Below, one piece after another: positions 57,171 to 64,000 of a stretch of DNA of 64,000 bases. Source of the stretch: Immersiella caudata (Eukaryota; Ascomycota; Sordariomycetes; Sordariales; Lasiosphaeriaceae). The DNA lies in NCBI GenBank assembly GCA_030512335.1, contig JAULSU010000004.1:1240001-1304000 (forward strand), written 5' to 3'. Both the position numbers and the translations under genes were made by a program. The notes under the pieces were generated by a model. That model searched no databases. It saw only the letters and a program-made list of their open reading frames with translations, and was not told where the DNA came from. Within the stretch, counting starts at the first letter, position 1. The number at the start of each line of letters is the position of its first letter.

Positions 57171-60100
57171 GATTTGAGCGTCTTGAGTGCTTTGAGAAGA
57201 GCTGCCGGCGTCCGTGACCGCCGTTTGTGCTGGTGGGCGGGAGAGCGGAGAGCGGGAGCCCGGCGCCGGAGCAATGCCGTTGCTGGTGCCGTGACAAGCG
57301 GCCACGGAATCGGCAAGAGGCAATCCAGCGGGAAGGGCCAATCGTGGGGCGGGCGCGCAATCGTTCTCAAGGAGGGGTTGGCACGGGGTGCCATGAAGGT
57401 GACATTTGAGCGGTGGACGGTGGAGCTGGCTGGACAGGGGCAGACAGCGACAAGGCTGCATTTTCCCAGAGCCACCCACCTGCTCGGATCCATGCCCCTT
57501 GTTCGGCTGCTGAGCACACAGGAACTATGTAGCGGTACAAGGACTCCGTCGGTGACGAGCGGGACGGCAAGAGTTGCGAGGCGCGCGAAACTTTCACGCC
57601 CAAACCGGGCGAGAAACCTGATGTTGAAGATGACAAGCAAGTGGCCACGTCCAACAAAGCTGAGGCGTGCCAGAGCGAGAGATCCCCACCTTTGATCAAC
57701 AATCAGAGGTTTACAGGGAAGGAGCATCGTCGGTGTCAGTAGTGTTCGCTTGCTCCTTCCCGGAGAAGAACTGCCCTGGTCCCCCGCACGACTGGGACTC
57801 CCAGTGTCTCGCAAGAAAAGATTAGATGAAGAGCGGGCGGGACATCTTTGTTGTTCTACTATGTGTAGTCACCACGCCCTACCTCTAGCTGGAAATCGTC
57901 TGCTCCGAACCCCCTCTCCCACTCGCCGCATGAGGGACGGGAGTGACCGGCGGCTCCAGCGCCAGCTCTATTAATGTTGCAATAGGCCTCGGCCAGATGG
58001 AGGTCACCAACCCGCTAGGTGGGTCACCATATTCCTGTTTTCTCACCCTGTGAGGTAAGCTGGTAAGATTTAAGAGGCGCACCGAGTGTAAACATCTGCC
58101 CCGCGGTGCGGCAGCTCTTACAGGTATTGCTCATCGTGACGTTGATCAGAGTTTGGCTGCGCAGCCAGGAGAGTCCGAGCTACCCGAGTGAGCGCTGAAG
58201 ACTCCGGAGGAGCTATCTGGGCAATCAGAGGTCATGGCAAATGGTGAAGTCGGTGGTTTCCCTCCAATCCCGTCCTGTCTTGAGCGCGAGTGTCATCATC
58301 CCTTCTCCCTGTCCGTCACAATTAGAAAGACGAGCGCGGCACGTATCCCTGCCGTATCGAAACGGTAGCGGGGAGGAAACGGGGAAGGCGGGGCAGCAGT
58401 GTGGGTCCCTGGAGACGGCGGGGCGGCCCTGCGAAACGGAGCAGAGAAAGTTGCTACCTGGCGGGGGATTAGGTATCGATACTTTGCGACCTTGCATGCC
58501 GTGCTGGCCGTGCTTGATGGGGACAATTCTGACCTCACTCCACAGAAGCGAAGAGAGACATCTAGGCGGCCTCTACAATCCGTGCTACGCTTCTTATTGC
58601 CTACTGGAGCACGAGCCCCTGGCGCTAAGGGCAAGGACTCTGCTTGATGCCCATCAAAATTTCAAAATTTCACTGCCACTCTTTTTCGCCCGTGGGGAGA
58701 ACAGGTTGGATACACCTCTCTTGTCGCTGCTTTTGCACACCGCCTGGTGTCGAAACAGAGAAAGAATATGAGCCAGAGCTCGGCGGCGGGGTATTGATGG
58801 CTGGAGACCGATTTTTTTTAGAGCATGACTGGTGAATTCGAAGTTTGGGCCAATATGCCTAACCCTATTTGCTGAACGAAATAAAATCTCAAGGTTTTTA
58901 GGGGCTGAAATCCATGTTGGGTGCGAATTGGGGGGCAAACTCGTCTAGCAACAGGAAGAAAAAGGGATGAATGACCAAGGGATGGGAGGGAGAAAAAAAA
59001 GAACTCCGCTGTAATTGGGCTCCTGGCCAACTTTTTGCATCGAATGAATGGGGACTTGAAAACACTCCATTCCACACATGCCTTGATGAATTGCTTCAGT
59101 GATTGGCTGGGCGCGGGTGACATGTACCGTATTGTACCATACAGCCCTTGGTATTGTGAACGATACTCGAGGGTCGTCGAGCGGGTGCAGGTGTCTGAAT
59201 GTAACAACTGGAAAAGACGGCTCTCCAGACGCCATGCCCCGCCCCATCCTCCCAACGTACCAAGCCTCCGTCCTGTTAGCGCTAAGGTGCCGGTTCCCGT
59301 GCAGTGAAGGGTGAGAGGTTCAAAGACGCGAACCTGGATGACTCCTTGAGATTTGCCCAGGTCATCCTTGGATGCCGCCCGCGCAGTCACTACGCTAAAA
59401 AAATTCCCGGCACGCACCTTCTAGAAAGACTTAAACAAAAGCGCCTACCGTGGCCACCGCCCAACCCAGCTGCCTCCCTCATACTTCGCAGCCAGCAATT
59501 AAGCATTTCTCGAGTTGCACACACAACCGAGACACCAGATTGTGCTCCTCGTTCGACAATTGTCCGTCATCGTCACCGCAACGCCGGCAACCATCCACAG
59601 GCGCTGTGAAACCCGGCAGTCGTGCTGCAGATATCGAGCCCATCACTGTTGCGAGCCGCCCACGTCGCTCGCCGACTCGCCCCAAATCGATTCTGGGCGC
59701 ATTCGGTCCCCGCTCACGGCGCAGCCCGCAGTTTCTGTCGGCCTGCCTTACCTGGGTTTTGTGCGACGCCGAAAAAAAGGAGCTCTTACCGGTGTGAATC
59801 GCACGCGATTCTTCGTTACGCTGTCGCAGTCGTGCACTTTCGGAGCGCAGGCTTGCTCTGACCCCTCCTACAACCTCCGTGGTGCGTCTGGGAAGCGGTG
59901 CGCAGCCCCCAGACGGTTCTCTCGGCCAGGACCTCCAGCAGGAGGAAAAAGCGAGAAGGAGACACGGCGACTCCCTCCGGACGGCCTGGGACACGGCTGT
60001 CGCAAGTGCAGCAGCAGCCGACGACCTTCAGCCCGTCGGGTCCCCATTGAGGTGCCCCCAAGCTCAACAACCTGGAATAGATCCAAGTTGCATACGACCC

Positions 60101-60498
60101 ACTATTACATCTTCTGCCGCGGGCAACGACGGGCTATCAGCAACACGGCCCATATCCACCCCATCCTCCCATAACAATCGACACAGTCGGTCGTGCATAC
60201 CCTGCCTGCACCTCCCCTGGGTTCCCGCGCGTACCGGTACCCAGCAATACTTGGCCCCAAGGCGACTGTGGGTGGTTCGCCTTGCTGCCGCTGATTTGCG
60301 CGTGGGACTCGACGCTACGCACCCATTATTCGCCTTGCATATCTGCCCCAGGGCCTCGCCCATTCGTCCCTCTACTTGAACGACGCCGCCCCCGGAACTT
60401 ACACCCCTCGAAGTCAACACTCTGGAGCCGCACTACTTACCTCCACACACCTGGACGTTCGCGACAAGAATCTCGGGGCCCTTTGACCTTCTCATAAG
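57171..60498. other. Gene desert, right part, leading into the phospholipase C promoter
   Basis: No supported gene in about 3.3 kb. From about 59.4 kb rightwards the plus strand becomes C-rich, with few ATG words from about 60.18 kb on, which suggests the promoter and 5' leader of the phospholipase C gene. I could not fix a transcription start. Confidence 0.5.
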
Positions 60499-60528
60499 AT
60501 GCGGCGAAAGACATCTCATCCCATATAG
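60499..60528 (+). promoter_or_regulatory. Upstream open reading frame before phospholipase C
   Basis: An ATG at 60499 opens nine codons (MRRKTSHPI) and a TAG stop, 132 bases before the main start codon. It is the only ATG I see between about 60180 and 60660. If the transcript starts upstream it could damp translation of the main frame. Confidence 0.45.
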
Positions 60529-60660
60529 CTCCCCCTGGTCATCCTCCTCTACCGCAGCGCAACTAGTCCGGCGCAGGTACCGGCTTGACGGAATAAGTGC
60601 TGGGGCCAGCTCAGCGCGGTACCGCCAGTTTCCAGACTCGTTCCCCTCACACACGGCGCA

Positions 60661-63600
60661 ATGCCTTCCGCCATCATCGAGCCTGCTGAGCGGCAGCTGT
60701 CCGCCACCCTCGCCATGTCCTCCGAGTCGAGTCTCGCACGGCGCTCGCGCCCCAGCAAGGTGCAAACCAACATCAGCCTGCAAGGTCAGGCAGTCGCGGT
60801 CTGCAGCTACCCCATGACTGGCTCGCCCGACTTTCCCGAATCTCAGAATAGCTCTCCACTTCTGTGCGCCGAGCCCGAAGCAATGACCGCGAGCTCGAGT
60901 CTTCGAGGTTCTTCGGATGACTTGGTCCCCTTGGCATCCAGGTCCCTGGAGGACCTGGGCGCATCTGACCTCCCCCTCAAACTCCAGGAGGCCGCCACCA
61001 CTCCTTCTGCCGCGACCTTGTCCCGGAGAACAAGCACGGCATCCCTCACGCCAGCCGCCCTGAAGAGCCCTAGCACTTCTGCGATGGGCGAGGTTATGAA
61101 AGGCATCAACAGCCTTTCTCGCCGCTCCTCCAATAGCTTCCGCCGAGTAAACTCAATCGTTCGCCGCCCATCCTCTAGCCATCCGAGAAGTCGGGATGGA
61201 AGTGTGGGACCAGGCGTCATGCGCCGCAGAGGCAGCACCAGCAATCCCGGTCTATCGCTCGACCAGAGTGCCTTTTATACCGATTCGGACGACGAGTGCG
61301 CCGTGGAGAAGGACGACTGCGGCTCGCTGTTCGACGGGCAATCTTCCACCCCTGGGACTACCTCGTCTGCAGCCTCCACTTCCACCGCGGTGACCACTGG
61401 ACCTGTAATTCCGGAAACGATGATCAACGGCACCGCCATGTTCAAGGTCGGAAAGAGGAAAACCCAGAAGCGAATCACGCTCTGTTATGACCCAAAATCC
61501 GTCAAAATAACTTGGGATCGGTCCAAGTCCAAGGCGATCTACATTGACGATATCAAAGAGATCCTCACCGCTGAGGACGTTGGCCAGTATCGGCTTGATT
61601 CTGGGCTCGACGAGTCTTCGGCCTCGAGGTTCTTTTCGATTCTGTACACGCGACAGGGGCAATCGGCTACTCGAATGCTGCATCTTGTTGCCGAAGACAA
61701 GGACACACTCGCCATTTGGACCGATACGTTGGAGACCATCTGCAAACGCCGACAGGCTTTCGCGACAAGCCTGATGGCTTTTGACGACAGAGCTCTCAAA
61801 AAGTGGTGGGTCAACGAGACCACTGCGGTCGTCGGGAACGATAAAACCCGCCATTTTGGAGTAGCGAAGACCGACACTCTCGCAATTGAGCACGTGTGCC
61901 GCAGCTTGCACATCCATATCCCCGCACAGGAGCTCCGTGCTAGGATCGACGCGGTTAAAGGCCAAAAAAGCAGCACCGATAGGCTGTCTTTTGCCGAGTT
62001 TCTCGATTTTGTCCAGAACCTGAAGACAAGAAAAGATATCCAGGGCGTCTACCGACAAATTGCAGAGAATACCGAAAGAGGGCTGACGAAGGATGAATTC
62101 TTCCGCTTTTTGCGGGAGGTGCAACACGAGAATGTGGACGAGGACGTGGCACACTGGGAACACATCTTTCTTGTTTTTGTCCAGAAGGGAAGGCCCAGGG
62201 ATACCAAGAAACTTCTCAGGATAGAAGATGCCTTGTTTATGTCCGAAGCTGGGTTCTCGAGCTTTCTCACGTCAGGCTCAAACTTGCCAGTTCCGAGGGA
62301 GCCGCAGCATAGCTACAAACTAGACCGGCCGATGAACGAATATTACATCTCCAGCTCGCACAACACATACCTCCTAGGACGCCAGGTGAAGGGAGTCTCC
62401 AGCACCGAGGGCTATGTCTCTGCACTCAGCAGAGGCTGCCGGTGCATTGAGATTGACTGCTGGGACGGTCCCAACGACGAACCCATTGTCATGCATGGCC
62501 GCAGCTGGACTACACGCATTTCGTTCATGGAGGTGCTCAAGACCATCAACAAGCACGCCTTCACGAAATCCCGCTTCCCTCTCTGGATTTCGCTCGAGGT
62601 CCGCTGCAACTTTGCGACGCAAGCCAACATGGCCAAGATGATGATCGAGGTTTTCGGCGATAAGCTCGTTCGTGAACCCATCAAGAAGAACCCCGACAGG
62701 CTCCCCTCGCCATCGGAGCTAGAGGGGCGCATCCTCATCAAGGTCAAGCAGGCCCAAGCGCATGAGCCCCTTCGGCGACGGGGCAACAGCCTACCTTCAC
62801 CCTACCAGCGACCACTGGCCTTGGACAACACACCGATACCATCAAGCCCCCTCTTGAGTCCGACGCCGTTTTCACGCTCGAACCGCCAGGTGAATACCCC
62901 CAACACTATCACCGAGGGTGAGGTGCACGACATACCAAGCAGCAGTCCTAGCGAGTGCGAGAGCGACAGCGAGAAAGATTCGTCGAGCAGGAAATCCGCA
63001 AGTAAGATCAACCCTGTTCTGGGGGAGCTGGGTGTATACTGTGTTGGGATCCAGTTCGAGGGGTTCGACACACCGGAAGCCAAGAAGTACAATCACATCT
63101 TCTCATTCAAAGAAAAGACGTTCACCGAGAAGAGCCAGCCCGGAGAGCCGAAGCGTCAGCTTTTACTCCACAACATGCGATACATGATGCGAGTATATCC
63201 GAATGGCAGCCGAGTTACCTCTTCGAACTTCGACCCCCTCATCTATTGGAAGCGCGGCGTGCAGATGGCTGCGCTTAACTGGCAGACCTTTGACCTAGGG
63301 ATGCAAATCAACCAGGCCATGTTCAGCGGCGGCATTGACCAGTCGGGCTACGTCCTCAAGCCGATTGAGGGGCGTGAGTTCAAGTTGATGCCAGAGCTGC
63401 TGCCCAGCGAAATTGTCGGAAAGCGTCCCAGGAAGAATGTCTCCTTCACAATTAATGTCATCTCAGCCCAACAGTTGATGAAGCCATTTAACTTCGGGGA
63501 GAGGAGGACAATGGATCCCTATGTCGAGGTGGAGGTGTTGCTCGCCGACGACAAGCGGAACAAGGCGGAGCCCGCATCGAATGGTCATCTTCCCGCCGAA

Positions 63601-64000
63601 GACAAATTTCGCACTAAGATCGTTCGTGAGAACGGTTTTAATCCTAGCTTTGGCGACGCTCACGTGTTCAACCTTACTACCAAGTATCCCGACTTGATCT
63701 TTATTCGGTTCAATGTCAAGCTAGCAGACAAGTCCTACAACGACAGGGCCCCTCCGATAGCCACATACACCGTCAAACTCACCAGTCTCAACCAAGGATA
63801 CCGCACCATCCCTCTGCACAACCAGTGGGGAGAGCAGTTCATGTTCTCAACGCTATTCTGTCGCATCAAGAAAGAGAAAGTCACTGACATCATGGTCGAC
63901 TATTCCGAGGACGCGCCCAGAAACGGCAACAAGCTCAACAGGGGATTGAGTAAAGTCGTTCGATCAGCACCGAGTCCCAAGACCAGCATCGAGAGCAGCC
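60661..64000 (+). CDS. PLC1: Phosphoinositide-specific phospholipase C (3' end beyond window)
   Basis: One frame is open from the ATG at 60661 to the right edge, 1113 codons without an intron. The enzyme cleaves PIP2 to diacylglycerol and inositol trisphosphate in calcium signalling at the plasma membrane. The first 255 residues are Ser/Pro/Arg-rich and look disordered. A PH-like domain follows (about 258-362), then EF-hand-like helices (363-530), the X box (about 553-695), a Ser/Glu linker (696-780), the Y box (783-900) and a C2 domain (from about 925). The catalytic set of the delta family is complete: His567, Asn568, Glu597, Asp599, His612 and Glu646. An ATG 17 codons further in is an alternative start. 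A Lys/Ser-rich tail begins near the edge. Confidence 0.95.
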   Translation, partial: MPSAIIEPAERQLSATLAMSSESSLARRSRPSKVQTNISLQGQAVAVCSYPMTGSPDFPESQNSSPLLCAEPEAMTASSSLRGSSDDLVPLASRSLEDLGASDLPLKLQEAATTPSAATLSRRTSTASLTPAALKSPSTSAMGEVMKGINSLSRRSSNSFRRVNSIVRRPSSSHPRSRDGSVGPGVMRRRGSTSNPGLSLDQSAFYTDSDDECAVEKDDCGSLFDGQSSTPGTTSSAASTSTAVTTGPVIPETMINGTAMFKVGKRKTQKRITLCYDPKSVKITWDRSKSKAIYIDDIKEILTAEDVGQYRLDSGLDESSASRFFSILYTRQGQSATRMLHLVAEDKDTLAIWTDTLETICKRRQAFATSLMAFDDRALKKWWVNETTAVVGNDKTRHFGVAKTDTLAIEHVCRSLHIHIPAQELRARIDAVKGQKSSTDRLSFAEFLDFVQNLKTRKDIQGVYRQIAENTERGLTKDEFFRFLREVQHENVDEDVAHWEHIFLVFVQKGRPRDTKKLLRIEDALFMSEAGFSSFLTSGSNLPVPREPQHSYKLDRPMNEYYISSSHNTYLLGRQVKGVSSTEGYVSALSRGCRCIEIDCWDGPNDEPIVMHGRSWTTRISFMEVLKTINKHAFTKSRFPLWISLEVRCNFATQANMAKMMIEVFGDKLVREPIKKNPDRLPSPSELEGRILIKVKQAQAHEPLRRRGNSLPSPYQRPLALDNTPIPSSPLLSPTPFSRSNRQVNTPNTITEGEVHDIPSSSPSECESDSEKDSSSRKSASKINPVLGELGVYCVGIQFEGFDTPEAKKYNHIFSFKEKTFTEKSQPGEPKRQLLLHNMRYMMRVYPNGSRVTSSNFDPLIYWKRGVQMAALNWQTFDLGMQINQAMFSGGIDQSGYVLKPIEGREFKLMPELLPSEIVGKRPRKNVSFTINVISAQQLMKPFNFGERRTMDPYVEVEVLLADDKRNKAEPASNGHLPAEDKFRTKIVRENGFNPSFGDAHVFNLTTKYPDLIFIRFNVKLADKSYNDRAPPIATYTVKLTSLNQGYRTIPLHNQWGEQFMFSTLFCRIKKEKVTDIMVDYSEDAPRNGNKLNRGLSKVVRSAPSPKTSIESS

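Noticed and set aside
44422..60660. RIP-degraded transposon block
   Set aside because: RIP leaves AT-rich DNA dense in TpA and stop codons. Most of this interval is GC-rich with long open frames and I saw no transposase or reverse transcriptase remnants. A base-composition scan could overturn this.

Overview
The window looks like nuclear DNA of a filamentous ascomycete, most likely a Sordariomycete. The protein genes are split by short introns of about 47 to 80 bases with GTRNGT-type donors, CTRAC-like branch points and C/TAG acceptors. Their products match Pezizomycotina families, and intergenic spaces are long. I see no rRNA, tRNA, CRISPR array, or clear transposon. The species cannot be named from the sequence.

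Layout, left to right. 1-441 (-): 5' part of the SAGA adaptor subunit gene HFI1/ADA1, cut by the left edge. 1248-4047 (+): gamma-tubulin complex GCP3. 4466-5517 (-): a small secreted protein in four exons. 5518-9266: no gene seen. 9267-10490 (+): a single-pass membrane protein with a proline-rich tail. 11506-12666 (-): Derlin. 13278-14856 (+): ArgJ. 15658-16694 (+): a LOA1-type lysophospholipid acyltransferase. 17184-19051 (-): dihydroxy-acid dehydratase ILV3. 19740-20645 (-): mitochondrial ClpP, with an inferred 15-nt exon. 20920-22093 (+): an unassigned, probably mitochondrial protein. 23475-25336 (-): taxilin. 26636-29739 (+): presequence protease CYM1. 32346-33811 (+): ornithine decarboxylase behind a long spliced leader. 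34731-36154 (+): PRPP synthetase with a large insertion. 36589-39859 (-): a second M16 metalloprotease, like yeast Sdd3. 41519-44421 (+): ZW10/Dsl1-type tether subunit. 44422-60660: a gene-free stretch of about 16 kb. 60661-64000 (+): phosphoinositide-specific phospholipase C, open at the right edge.

Functional threads. Several products act in mitochondria: ArgJ, ILV3, ClpP, CYM1 and probably the 20920 gene. ArgJ makes the ornithine that ornithine decarboxylase uses. Derlin and ZW10/Dsl1 act at the endoplasmic reticulum, and LOA1 family members make phospholipids at ER or lipid-droplet membranes. None of this implies a gene cluster: strands are mixed and the spaces are large.

The window is mainly a housekeeping region. 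I did not find a convincing new multi-gene system. The best leads are the 16-kb desert, the paired-tryptophan acidic motifs in ZW10/Dsl1, the ClpP micro-exon, the ATG-free spliced leader of ornithine decarboxylase, the acidic insert in the secreted protein, and the missing catalytic histidine in the LOA1-type enzyme. All splice sites were inferred by reading the sequence and have not been checked against transcripts.
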